A model generated the notes under the pieces. The model was not told the origin of the DNA. It made no database searches and worked only from the letters and a program-made list of their open reading frames with translations. A program made the position numbers and the translations under genes. A DNA stretch of 64,000 nucleotides, taken from contig JAZQUI010000007.1 of the NCBI GenBank assembly GCA_045631205.1, forward strand, positions 1 through 64,000, written 5' to 3'. The DNA is from HGM04593 sp045631205. GTDB taxonomy: Bacteria; Bacteroidota; Bacteroidia; Bacteroidales; Bacteroidaceae. Shown one piece after another: positions 35,705 to 44,197 of this stretch (positions within the stretch are counted from its first letter, which is position 1; each line of letters begins with the position of its first letter).

Positions 35705-36706
35705 TTACTGAGCAAGTTTGTTCTCAGAACCAAGTACGTTCACAATCTTGTGGATGTACTGTTTCTTCATGTTCTCGCGAGCGGGACCGAGGTATTTACG
35801 GGGGTCGAACTCTGCGGGATTGGTAGCAAATACCTCACGTACAGCAGCTGTCATAGCCAGTCGGCTGTCGCTGTCGATGTTGATTTTGCAAACAGCGAGA
35901 GATGCAGCCTTGCGGAGCTCCTCTTCGGGGATACCGATAGCATCTTTCAATGCACCGCCGTATTTGTTAATTGTAGCAACCTCCTCCTGGGGAACAGAAG
36001 AAGAACCGTGGAGAACGATGGGGAAACCGGGAAGCTCCTTCATACAGCCCTCGAGTACGTCGAATGCCAAGGGAGGAGGAACGAGGATACCGTTCTCGTT
36101 ACGTGTACACTGCTCGGGTTTGAATTTGTTAGCACCGTGAGAAGTACCGATAGAGATAGCCAAGCTGTCGCAACCGGTCTTGCTTACGAAGTCAACAACC
36201 TCCTCGGGACGTGTATAAGTGTGGTGTTCAGCAACTACGTCGTCCTCAACACCAGCGAGGATACCAAGCTCACCCTCAACAGTAACATCGTACTGGTGAG
36301 CGTACTCAACAACTTTCTTTGTGAGAGCAACGTTCTCCTCGTAGGGGAGGTGTGAACCGTCAATCATCACTGAAGAGAAGCCCATGACGATACAAGACTT
36401 ACACAACTCGAAAGAGTTACCGTGGTCGAGGTGAAGAACGATTTCGGGATTAGCGCAACCGAGCTCTTTTGCATACTCGACAGCACCCTCAGCCATGTAA
36501 CGGAGAAGAGTCTGGTTAGCATACTTACGAGCACCGCTTGATACCTGAAGGATAACGGGAGATTTTGTCTCTACTGCAGCCATTACGATAGCCTGCAACT
36601 GCTCCATGTTGTTGAAGTTGAATGCGGGGATAGCATAGCCGCCTTTCATTGCTCTTGCAAACATATCACGTGTGTTTACAAGACCTAGTTCTTTAAAATT
36701 TACCAT
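35705..36706 (-). CDS. fba: Fructose-bisphosphate aldolase, class II
   Basis: Zinc-dependent aldolase splitting fructose 1,6-bisphosphate into dihydroxyacetone phosphate and glyceraldehyde 3-phosphate. VLHLDHGNSFELC holds the catalytic Asp and the first zinc His, followed by MIDGSHLPYEENVALTK and VEGELGILAGVEDD. A later ligand lies in SIGTSHGANKF, and IVLHGSSSVPQ and INIDSDSRLAM bind phosphate. It has 333 residues. Codon bias is strong. It stands alone, with a -7 box at 36771-36778 and a terminator. Confidence 0.96.
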   Translation of the reverse strand: MVNFKELGLVNTRDMFARAMKGGYAIPAFNFNNMEQLQAIVMAAVETKSPVILQVSSGARKYANQTLLRYMAEGAVEYAKELGCANPEIVLHLDHGNSFELCKSCIVMGFSSVMIDGSHLPYEENVALTKKVVEYAHQYDVTVEGELGILAGVEDDVVAEHHTYTRPEEVVDFVSKTGCDSLAISIGTSHGANKFKPEQCTRNENGILVPPPLAFDVLEGCMKELPGFPIVLHGSSSVPQEEVATINKYGGALKDAIGIPEEELRKAASLAVCKINIDSDSRLAMTAAVREVFATNPAEFDPRKYLGPARENMKKQYIHKIVNVLGSENKLAQ

Positions 36707-36770
36707 AGTTTTATATACTTTAAAAGTAATTGAAAATAGTCTTTACAGACCCCTTTTCGGGTATTCTCTG

Positions 36771-36778
36771 CAAATTTA
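36771..36778 (-). promoter_or_regulatory. -7 box of fba
   Basis: Minus-strand TAAATTTG fits TAnnTTTG, 65 bases before the fba ATG. Confidence 0.55.
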
Positions 36779-36914
36779 GTAAATTCTTTCCTTAAATGAA
36801 ACGCTATGCAAAAAAAAGTGAAGTAAAAAGATGAGAAAATAAGAAAAACAGGTTTTGACAAGCAGCGATGACAAGTTTTTCAATTATTGCCATACAAATT
36901 CAAAATAAAAAGAT

Positions 36915-36922
36915 TAAATTCG
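36915..36922 (+). promoter_or_regulatory. Possible -7 box of udk
   Basis: TAAATTCG fits the TAnnTTCG variant, 36 bases before ATG 36958. It favours that start over the upstream in-frame ATG at 36868. Confidence 0.4.
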
Positions 36923-36957
36923 CAAAAATAAACGCCATAAAACAAACACTGACATTT

Positions 36958-37569
36958 ATGTATATAATAGGTATTGCAGGAGGCACAGGATCGGGAAAAA
37001 CAACCGTAGTAAAAGAGATTGTAAACTCGTTGCCCGAGGCATCGGTGGTTGTAATTCCGCAGGACTCGTATTACAAGGACAGCAGCCACGTTCCCGTCGA
37101 GGAGAGACAGTTCATAAACTTTGACCACCCCGATGCTTTCGACTGGGATTTGCTTGTGGAGCAGATAACACAGCTTCGCGAAGGAAAAGCTGTGGAGCAG
37201 CCCACATACTCTTACCTCACCTGCACACGCCAGCCTGAGGTTATACACATAGAGCCCAAAGAGATTATAATAATCGAAGGTATTATGGCACTTGTAAGCC
37301 CCGAGTTGCGCGACCTTATGGACCTTAAAGTTTATGTAGATGCCGACGCCGACGACCGTCTTATACGCCTCATACGCCGCGATATTATAGAGCGCGGACG
37401 CACACCCGAGACTGTTATCTCGCGCTACGAGCGCATTGTAAAGGAGATGCATTGGGAGTTTATTGAACCAACCAAGAAATTTGCCGACATAATAATACCC
37501 CAAGGCGGACACAACAAGAAAGCTATACAGATGTTGCAAATGTCAATAGGTTACTTCTTGAAGAAATAA
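36958..37569 (+). CDS. udk: Uridine kinase
   Basis: Pyrimidine-salvage kinase phosphorylating uridine and cytidine to UMP and CMP. The P-loop is IGIAGGTGSGKTTVVKEI immediately after the chosen ATG. IPQDSYYKDSSHVP, NFDHPDAFDWDLL and TYSYLTCTRQPEV are the substrate-binding blocks, and IIIEGIMALVSPELRD follows. DADADDRLIRLIRRDIIERG is the lid region. It has 203 residues; the longer frame to 36868 adds 30 residues with no homology expected. Its TAA stop overlaps the ATG of the next gene by one base. Confidence 0.95.
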   Translation: MYIIGIAGGTGSGKTTVVKEIVNSLPEASVVVIPQDSYYKDSSHVPVEERQFINFDHPDAFDWDLLVEQITQLREGKAVEQPTYSYLTCTRQPEVIHIEPKEIIIIEGIMALVSPELRDLMDLKVYVDADADDRLIRLIRRDIIERGRTPETVISRYERIVKEMHWEFIEPTKKFADIIIPQGGHNKKAIQMLQMSIGYFLKK

Positions 37570-38306
37570 TGCAGCTCAAATACATATACCCTCTTGCCCT
37601 CGTATTGGCCTTTGTTATATTCATAGCAGAGGGCGATGTCATATTCCGTGGCAAGGTGAAAGCGGTATATGTTCCCGCTCCAAAAATCACATACATAAAC
37701 CCGCACGTAGAGATTTCCCCCTACGACCAAAAGTTCCGTGAAGCCGCCGACACCCTCGGCTGGGACTGGAAATTCCTGGCAGCCATTGCCTTTACCGAAT
37801 CGCGTTTCGACAGTACTGCCGTTTCCAATGCGGGAGCTTGCGGTGTGATGCAGGTGATGCCCGCCACACTGCGCGGAATGGGCGTGCCCGACTCTCTGCA
37901 CTTGGAGACGCATAGCAACATTATGGCTGCAACAACTCTTTTGAGCAACCTCGACCACCTCTACCGTCGAATACCCGATTTTGAAGAGCGCAGCAATTTC
38001 ATCCTTGCCTCGTACAATGCCGGCTCGGGACACATTGGCGATGCAATGAACCTTGCACAAAAGTATGGTCGCCCACGTTACGTATGGCACGAAAACGTTG
38101 ACAGTTTTCTTATACTGAAAAGCCAGCCCGAATACTACACCGACAGCGTATGCCGCAACGGCTCATTCAACGACTGGAGACAGACACTCTCTTTCGTAAA
38201 AAAAGTAAAACGCAACTGGAAAAGATTCAACAGACTGCAAAACCGTTACAACGACTCGATACAGGTGTTGCTTGCCAACGACTCAACACTTAAAATAAGA
38301 GAATAA
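37569..38306 (+). CDS. Membrane-anchored lytic transglycosylase (SLT domain)
   Basis: Cleaves peptidoglycan glycan strands to 1,6-anhydro-muropeptides in the periplasm. Residues ~4-21 are one hydrophobic segment (YIYPLALVLAFVIFIAEG), a signal anchor. The SLT catalytic domain (about 60-200) has the catalytic Glu in IAFTESRFDS, then GACGVMQVMPATLRGMG and FILASYNAGSGHI, all family hallmarks resembling the MltF-type catalytic domain. It has 245 residues. It overlaps udk by one base and the next gene starts 6 bases on, so all three are co-transcribed. Confidence 0.92.
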   Translation: MQLKYIYPLALVLAFVIFIAEGDVIFRGKVKAVYVPAPKITYINPHVEISPYDQKFREAADTLGWDWKFLAAIAFTESRFDSTAVSNAGACGVMQVMPATLRGMGVPDSLHLETHSNIMAATTLLSNLDHLYRRIPDFEERSNFILASYNAGSGHIGDAMNLAQKYGRPRYVWHENVDSFLILKSQPEYYTDSVCRNGSFNDWRQTLSFVKKVKRNWKRFNRLQNRYNDSIQVLLANDSTLKIRE

Positions 38307-38312
38307 CGCACT

Positions 38313-41234
38313 ATGCCGGAGAATCTTTTACGCCGACAAATAACCTTCGACACATACAAAGAGGGACGCATCACCGGGCACACAAGCAACGGTGAGGAGT
38401 TGACCATTGCCATCCCGGCAACAGCATGTTACAAGGAACTCCCGTCATTGTTACGCAACGGTTGCAAGCTTAACATTCTACAGGCAACAAGCGACAACGA
38501 AGGCACCCTTCACCCGCGTGATATAATATTTGAGCCCGACTATCTCATAGATATTTCGGCACTGGCACGTTGCGTGCAGCCCTACGGCTCTCCCGCACTC
38601 GGATACATAATAAACCTTTTTGAGAAAAACAGCGACAGCGCAGCCCGCTTGTTGGGAGAGGCTGCCAACTTGTTTCTCGACAATTGCGTGAACGAATACC
38701 GCGAAAAACCCGCGACTTACAGCGAGTCGATGAAGGAGTTTTTTCGCGAATACACATTGCCTTTGTCGGTATGCGACGAGATTGACAGCGACTTCTTCGC
38801 ACAGTCGCGCCTGCAATTCAACAATATACAGATGAGAATGGGCAATGTGGGCATTGAGAGCGATGACAGTTATCGTCGCGACAACCTATACCTTGAACCA
38901 TCATTCTTCTGTGAACCGCTTGGACTGCAAGGGCGTATCGACCTGCTGCAAAGCGATTGCAGCCACCTGATAGAGCTGAAATCGGGAAAAGCCGACGAAT
39001 TCAACGGCGGAGCAAAAGCCGAACACCGCATACAGATGTCGCTCTACAAGGAGATGCTCTGCTACTCGTTGCAGATACCACGCGAGCACATACGCCCGCA
39101 CCTGTTTTACTCACGCTACCCGCGTTTCTACAAGCAAGAATCGAGCCAAACGGAAATAAGCCACACCCTTATGTTGCGCAACAAAATAGTAGCCCTGCTC
39201 CTGGAGATGGGCAAAGAGGGATTGCGCACCCTGTTGCTCTCCATCTCTGCCGAAGATTTAAACGAAAAAGGAGACAACGGCCGCTTGTGGAGTTGCTATC
39301 TGCGCCCGCGCATAGAAAACATACTCGCACCAATAAAAAGAGCCGACGAGCAATTGCAGGACTACTTTTTTGGTAACGTAGCATTTGTTGCACGCGAAAT
39401 GTTGTTCGCCAAGGTGGGCAACGGCGATTACGAACGTGGCCGCAGTTTTGCCGATATATGGAATGCGCCTCTCGAAGCAAAGATAGAGAACGGCAATATT
39501 CTAATAGACCTTGAAATAAAATCTTTCGACAGCGAAGATAGCATAAACGAAATAACCCTCTCGCAGCCAGAATACAGCGACGCATTCTTCCCAAATTTCC
39601 GCGCAGGCGACACGGTGCTTTTGTACCGCCGCGATTGCGACGGGCATAATGCCACAAACCGCCAGGTAACACGCGGCACACTCACAAGCATCACCCCCGA
39701 CGAGGTGACAATACGCTTGCGCCACAAGCAGCGCAACCACAAGCTCTACCCCAAGAGCAGCCGTTATGCAATGGAACACGACCATCTCGACAGCACCTTC
39801 CGCTCTGCTTTTCGCGACCTGGCAAGCCTGCTCACAGCTCCACAGGAACGCATCGACCTGCTCCTGTCGCGCCGCGAGCCCCGCATAGACCACAGCCGCA
39901 CTCTCACCGGCCGCTACACAAACGAATATATCGACAACATTGTGTTGCAGGCCAAGCAGGCCGAGGAACTTTTTATGCTTGTAGGACCTCCCGGAACAGG
40001 CAAGACTTCACAAGCCCTTAAAAGTATGGTGGAGGAGTTTCACCGTCACGACGGGCACAATATACTGCTCGCCTCATATACGAACCGCGCTGTCGATGAA
40101 ATATGCGAAGCCCTCGAATCACTCCCCTACGATGCACCATACATACGCATTGGCAGCGAACAGAGCTGCGCCGAAAAGCACCGCCCTCACTTGTTGAAGA
40201 ATGTTATATCGCACTGCAACAACCGCGAGCAGATAAAAGATACAATGCAGCAATGCCGCATCTTTGTCGGCACCGTTGCCTCTCTCACCGGGCGCAAGGA
40301 ACTCTTCGCACTCAAACAGTTCGATGTTGCCATAATAGATGAGGCAACGCAAATACTCGAGTCGCAGCTCGCCGGCCTGCTTGCTGCAACCACCCCGCAA
40401 GAGAGGAGCGCGATAAAGAAATTCATACTCATTGGCGACCCCAAACAATTGCCGGCAGTGGTTGCACAACCAAGTGCAAACACAAAAGCCGAGAGCAGCC
40501 TGCTCAACAATATAGGCATACAAAACTACGGCACATCGCTCTTTGAGCGTTTGTACAAGTGGTACCACGCCCACCCCATTGATGGCATAACAGCAACCTT
40601 GCACCGACAGGGACGAATGCACCCCGAGATAAATGATTTTGCCAACCGTTACTTTTACGACGGCATACTCGAGCCCATACCTCTACCCCACCAGAAAGAG
40701 GAACTGCAATACCCGGTTTACGACAAAAGCTGCCCAATACAAAGCCTTATAGCCACACGCCGCGCGGGGTTCATCAACATTGATGAAGAGAAGAGCGAGA
40801 ACCCAAAGATTAACAGGAAAGAGGCTGAAACCATAGCCCTCTTCGTACAAGCGTATCACAAGGTGAGAGAAGCAAACGGACACCCCTGCAACCCCTCGCA
40901 AGAGGTAGGCATCATCGTACCGTTCCGCAGCCAGATAGCGATGGTAACAAAAGAGATTGCACGGTTGGGAATACCACAAAGCAAAGACATTGTCATAGAT
41001 ACCGTGGAGCGTTTCCAGGGCTCTCAACGCGAAGTAATTCTCTTTGGCACCACAATAAACAAGCACTCACAGATAGATATTCTTTCGGCGCCCGTACCCG
41101 ATGCAGACGGAACTCCCATCGACCGCAAGCTGAATGTTGCCATCACACGCGCACGCCGGCAGATGTTCATCTTCGGCAACCGCGACGTACTTTCCCTCTC
41201 CCCCATCTACAAGCAACTGATTGAGGAGATATAA
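38313..41234 (+). CDS. Nuclease-helicase fusion, Dna2-like
   Basis: A 973-residue protein joining a PD-(D/E)XK nuclease-like domain to a superfamily 1B helicase. The nuclease core shows GRIDLLQ (D210) then LIELKSGK (E221, K223) and a downstream HRIQMSLYKEMLCY helix, as in the RecB/Cas4/Dna2 group. The helicase has Walker A GPPGTGKTSQA (about 559-569), DEATQ for motif II (D676) and the C-terminal VERFQGSQREV and LNVAITRARRQMFIFG motifs. The cysteine set that holds the iron-sulphur cluster of Dna2 and Cas4 is not visible. It lies 6 bases after the transglycosylase gene. Its biological role is unknown; DNA repair or end processing is plausible. Confidence 0.85.
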   Translation: MPENLLRRQITFDTYKEGRITGHTSNGEELTIAIPATACYKELPSLLRNGCKLNILQATSDNEGTLHPRDIIFEPDYLIDISALARCVQPYGSPALGYIINLFEKNSDSAARLLGEAANLFLDNCVNEYREKPATYSESMKEFFREYTLPLSVCDEIDSDFFAQSRLQFNNIQMRMGNVGIESDDSYRRDNLYLEPSFFCEPLGLQGRIDLLQSDCSHLIELKSGKADEFNGGAKAEHRIQMSLYKEMLCYSLQIPREHIRPHLFYSRYPRFYKQESSQTEISHTLMLRNKIVALLLEMGKEGLRTLLLSISAEDLNEKGDNGRLWSCYLRPRIENILAPIKRADEQLQDYFFGNVAFVAREMLFAKVGNGDYERGRSFADIWNAPLEAKIENGNILIDLEIKSFDSEDSINEITLSQPEYSDAFFPNFRAGDTVLLYRRDCDGHNATNRQVTRGTLTSITPDEVTIRLRHKQRNHKLYPKSSRYAMEHDHLDSTFRSAFRDLASLLTAPQERIDLLLSRREPRIDHSRTLTGRYTNEYIDNIVLQAKQAEELFMLVGPPGTGKTSQALKSMVEEFHRHDGHNILLASYTNRAVDEICEALESLPYDAPYIRIGSEQSCAEKHRPHLLKNVISHCNNREQIKDTMQQCRIFVGTVASLTGRKELFALKQFDVAIIDEATQILESQLAGLLAATTPQERSAIKKFILIGDPKQLPAVVAQPSANTKAESSLLNNIGIQNYGTSLFERLYKWYHAHPIDGITATLHRQGRMHPEINDFANRYFYDGILEPIPLPHQKEELQYPVYDKSCPIQSLIATRRAGFINIDEEKSENPKINRKEAETIALFVQAYHKVREANGHPCNPSQEVGIIVPFRSQIAMVTKEIARLGIPQSKDIVIDTVERFQGSQREVILFGTTINKHSQIDILSAPVPDADGTPIDRKLNVAITRARRQMFIFGNRDVLSLSPIYKQLIEEI

Positions 41235-41244
41235 CACACCTCGC

Positions 41245-41265
41245 CACGTTCTTGAAAAGAACGTG
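41245..41265. terminator. Hairpin after the nuclease-helicase gene
   Basis: CACGTTCTT (41245-41253) and AAGAACGTG (41257-41265) form a perfect 9-bp stem with a GAA loop. A-rich sequence follows on the plus strand, so it lacks the T-run of a standard terminator in the gene's direction. Confidence 0.5.
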
Positions 41266-41297
41266 AAAAAATAATCAACATTTTTTCTTGCGAAACA

Positions 41298-41329
41298 TTT
41301 GCAGGTATAAATAAATTGGCGCATCTTTG
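41298..41329 (+). promoter_or_regulatory. Promoter of the ABC/GntR operon
   Basis: TTTG (41298-41301) and CATCTTTG (41322-41329) are 20 bases apart; the -7 box differs from TAnnTTTG at one position. The ATG follows 25 bases downstream. Confidence 0.65.
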
Positions 41330-41354
41330 CGGTGTACTAACAAACTAATACACT

Positions 41355-42155
41355 ATGATACATATTTGCAATTTAAGTTTCAGCTACGGCAAGAAAGAGG
41401 TACTCAAAGAGACTAGTATCCAATTCAAAAAAGGAAATATCTATGGCCTTTTAGGCCCTAACGGAGCGGGAAAGACCACACTCATGAAACTTATGTGCGG
41501 AATGATAAAAGGCAAAACCGGCAGTGTTGAAATTAACAGCGAAGCCCCCTCGAAACGTACAGCACAAGTACTCTCGAGCATATTCTACTTGCCCGAACAC
41601 CCCATTGCCACCATCGACAAGATTAAGACATTTGCCAAGGAATATGGCTGGTTCTACCCCACATTCAACTATGAAGAATTTGAGCAGCTCATTAAAGAAT
41701 TTCGCATAGATATCGACGCAAAATTCAGCACGCTTTCCACCGGAGAGAGCAAAAAAGCCTTCATTGCATTTGCGCTTGCGCTAAACACTCCTTACCTCTT
41801 GCTCGACGAGCCCACAAACGGCCTCGACATCACAAGCAAAGGTGAGTTTCGCCAGATAATCTCGCGATATATGAGCGAAGAGAGATGTATAATCATAGCC
41901 ACACACCAGATTAAGGAGGTGGCAAAGCTGCTCGACCACATTGTGATACTGAAAGACAAGAGCATTGCCATTGACAACAGCATAGAGGAACTGCAACGCA
42001 CATACCGCTGCGGCACTACGCAACAGACGCCCGCCGATGCCTTGTACAGCGAAGAGTGCATAAACGGCTACAACTATATTGCCAACAATGAAACAAACGA
42101 AGAGAGCAATATTGACATTGAACTGCTCTTCAACTACATAAACCTGAAAAAGTGA
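41355..42155 (+). CDS. ABC transporter ATP-binding protein
   Basis: ATPase subunit of an ABC transporter. Walker A is GLLGPNGAGKTTLMKLM (about residues 32-48), the signature is LSTGESKKAF, Walker B is YLLLDEPTNGLD and the switch His lies in IIATHQIKEV. It has 266 residues. It heads a four-gene operon with two membrane proteins and a GntR regulator, the arrangement of the YtrA-linked ABC-2 transporters. The transported substrate is unknown; related systems respond to cell-envelope stress or peptides, but that is not shown here. Confidence 0.93.
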   Translation: MIHICNLSFSYGKKEVLKETSIQFKKGNIYGLLGPNGAGKTTLMKLMCGMIKGKTGSVEINSEAPSKRTAQVLSSIFYLPEHPIATIDKIKTFAKEYGWFYPTFNYEEFEQLIKEFRIDIDAKFSTLSTGESKKAFIAFALALNTPYLLLDEPTNGLDITSKGEFRQIISRYMSEERCIIIATHQIKEVAKLLDHIVILKDKSIAIDNSIEELQRTYRCGTTQQTPADALYSEECINGYNYIANNETNEESNIDIELLFNYINLKK

Positions 42156-42163
42156 GCCAAGCA

Positions 42164-42835
42164 ATGAATAATATTTTCAACATAAAACGTTTTCTGCGCC
42201 TGCTTGCCTACGAGAACAAGAGCAGCCATTTCCTGCGCAACATAGCAATATTTGCAGCCATATTCACGCCCGCCTATATTGTAGTGTTCGAACTTGATAT
42301 ACTATACTTAGAGAGGGACAGGGTTACCCCATTTGGCGATTTTATCATAACATTGCTCATTGTAACAGCACCGGTAATATTCTACCACCCGTTGCTCAAA
42401 GAAAATAAAAGATTATTACACTCAATGCTCCCCGCAAGCAATTTGGAGAAATATCTCTCCCTGCTTGTTAACACAATTGTCATTGCACCGATAATAATGG
42501 TTGGTATATGCAACCTGTGCAACAAGGTGGTGTGGTTAATTGCCTACCAAAGCAATTGTTCGACACACGGCTTGCTCGTTAACAGCAGTTACGTAAATAT
42601 AGTATTCATTATAAGCATTGTAACATTCATATACATTACCCACCTTTGGAAAGGAGGATATATAACAGCAGGCATCATATTGTTGCTACCGTTTATAGCC
42701 GATTACACACGCCGTATAACCCAAATAACCATACCTGCTGTACCTAACGAAGCAGTAACAATATTCTACATTCTGGTGCTGCAATTTTTTGCATATATCG
42801 GACTGAAAAAAATAAGCAACAAATTATCGCTATGA
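42164..42835 (+). CDS. ABC-transporter membrane subunit, first paralogue
   Basis: Integral membrane protein of 223 residues with about six hydrophobic segments. I use ATG 42164, because the longer frame starts with GTG overlapping the ATPase gene. Its N-terminus (RLLAYENKSSHFLRNIAIFAA) and inner region (LLHSMLPASNLEKYLSLLVNT) match the following gene closely, so the two are tandem paralogues. It ends with a 4-base overlap (ATGA) with the second. No family name can be assigned from sequence. Confidence 0.8.
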   Translation: MNNIFNIKRFLRLLAYENKSSHFLRNIAIFAAIFTPAYIVVFELDILYLERDRVTPFGDFIITLLIVTAPVIFYHPLLKENKRLLHSMLPASNLEKYLSLLVNTIVIAPIIMVGICNLCNKVVWLIAYQSNCSTHGLLVNSSYVNIVFIISIVTFIYITHLWKGGYITAGIILLLPFIADYTRRITQITIPAVPNEAVTIFYILVLQFFAYIGLKKISNKLSL

Positions 42836-43572
42836 AAACCACAAACAACATAAACCTGCAACGCATAACCCACCTGCTCATCTACGAAAACAAGAGCAGC
42901 CGTTATATATACAGAATTATACTCTTCGGCACCATACTCCTGGCTTTCGTTATGCTGATGAGAGTTCTGAACCACTTTGCGAACGACGAGGCAAGACTCA
43001 TTGGTCCCATATTCCGCACATTAAGCAACGATATGCTGATGTCTATAATCTCCATATCACCATTCATTTTCTATTACAAACTATTCAAGAAAAGAAATAA
43101 ACACCTGTACGCAACACTGCCGGCAAGCAATATAGAGAAATACATCTCCCTGCTCATAAACACTCTAATCGTTGCCCCCGCCACAATACTTATAGTAAAA
43201 ATGTGCATCGATTTCATAGCTGCTGGATTCTCTATGAAGCATTTCATATTTTTCGACGCATGGGATATAATAAATCTCATGAGCCATAGAAAACTGAATC
43301 TGTTTCACTACATCATGATTATATGGGGAGGTGTTAGTTTCAATACTCTGTTTTTGTTGATTTATACACAACGTAAAATATGGCAAAGCGTTGTAATAAC
43401 AATCCTTACAATAATAATAGAAATTAACCTGATTGAAATAGTCTTCGACATACTTTTTGAAAACGGTTTGAACCCCACAGACCTTGTAAAAGGTTTCGAC
43501 GTTATAGCGCTGATAAACATTGTTGCCTTGCAACCCATTATATACACTTTACTCAAACGTATAAAAGCATAA
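42832..43572 (+). CDS. ABC-transporter membrane subunit, second paralogue
   Basis: Integral membrane protein of 246 residues with about six hydrophobic segments. It shares with its upstream neighbour the openings HLLIYENKSSRY and the block LYATLPASNIEKYISLLINT, showing duplication followed by divergence. Together the two could form a heteromeric permease for the ATPase encoded first. The gene overlaps the previous one by 4 bases and ends 4 bases before the GntR gene. Confidence 0.8.
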   Translation: MKTTNNINLQRITHLLIYENKSSRYIYRIILFGTILLAFVMLMRVLNHFANDEARLIGPIFRTLSNDMLMSIISISPFIFYYKLFKKRNKHLYATLPASNIEKYISLLINTLIVAPATILIVKMCIDFIAAGFSMKHFIFFDAWDIINLMSHRKLNLFHYIMIIWGGVSFNTLFLLIYTQRKIWQSVVITILTIIIEINLIEIVFDILFENGLNPTDLVKGFDVIALINIVALQPIIYTLLKRIKA

Positions 43573-43576
43573 ATTT

Positions 43577-43921
43577 ATGGAGTTCAACGAACACAAACCT
43601 ATATACCTGCAAACCGCCGATATGATGCAGGAGAAAATTCTCTGCGACACGTGGGCCGAAGAGGCTCGCATACCGTCGGTACGCGAACTTGGTGCAACGC
43701 TCGGTGTGAACCCCAACACCATTGTGCGTTCTTACCAATTACTCGAAAGCAAGGAGATAATATACAACAAACGCGGACTCGGTTATTTTGTCAAAGAGGG
43801 GGCGAAGGATAGGATTAGGGAAGCGCAACGCCGCGAATTCATAGAGGAAGAACTGCCGCAATTTAAAGCAAAAGCAGCTCTTTTGGGCATAACAAAAGAG
43901 GAACTTTTAAAGATGCTTTAA
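43577..43921 (+). CDS. GntR-family regulator, YtrA-type
   Basis: Short winged-helix transcription factor of 114 residues. The GntR HTH is clear: PIYLQTADMMQEKIL, then RIPSVRELGATLGVNPNTIVRSYQLLE and the wing IIYNKRGLGYFV (about residues 8-75). The tail is only ~40 residues, as in the YtrA subfamily, which usually controls adjacent ABC transporters. It is last in the operon, 4 bases after the second permease gene. It probably represses its own promoter at 41298, an inference from YtrA systems. Confidence 0.9.
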   Translation: MEFNEHKPIYLQTADMMQEKILCDTWAEEARIPSVRELGATLGVNPNTIVRSYQLLESKEIIYNKRGLGYFVKEGAKDRIREAQRREFIEEELPQFKAKAALLGITKEELLKML

Positions 43922-43937
43922 ACAGACCGACAATACA

Positions 43938-43986
43938 ATAAAATGAAGTTGTGTGAAAAGCAATTTTTGACGTAGCTTCATTTTAT
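43938..43986. repeat. 11-bp inverted repeat with long loop
   Basis: ATAAAATGAAG (43938-43948) is complementary to CTTCATTTTAT (43976-43986) across a 27-base loop. It lies 16 bases after the GntR stop and more than 200 bases before the serpin gene. It has no T-run and could be a weak terminator of the operon or a binding site. Confidence 0.55.
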
Positions 43987-44197
43987 AAATACCCAACTAC
44001 ATTCAGAAACAAGCGGAACGACTACCCCTTTTCTGCGCATCACGGATATGTTAAATTATATTTTAACAATATTTTTTCAAAAAAAAATATATTTATTTGT
44101 GACACCTCGCTGCTTTTTTACGTCTATCATATAGAGAAAGAAGAAACTGCGAAACCTCGCAGTCAAATGCTTAGTATAAATGTAATAACCAAACAGA

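Noticed and set aside
38313..41234. Anti-phage defence island around the nuclease-helicase
   Set aside because: Neighbours are udk, a lytic transglycosylase and an ABC operon; no toxin, methylase or other defence gene is present.
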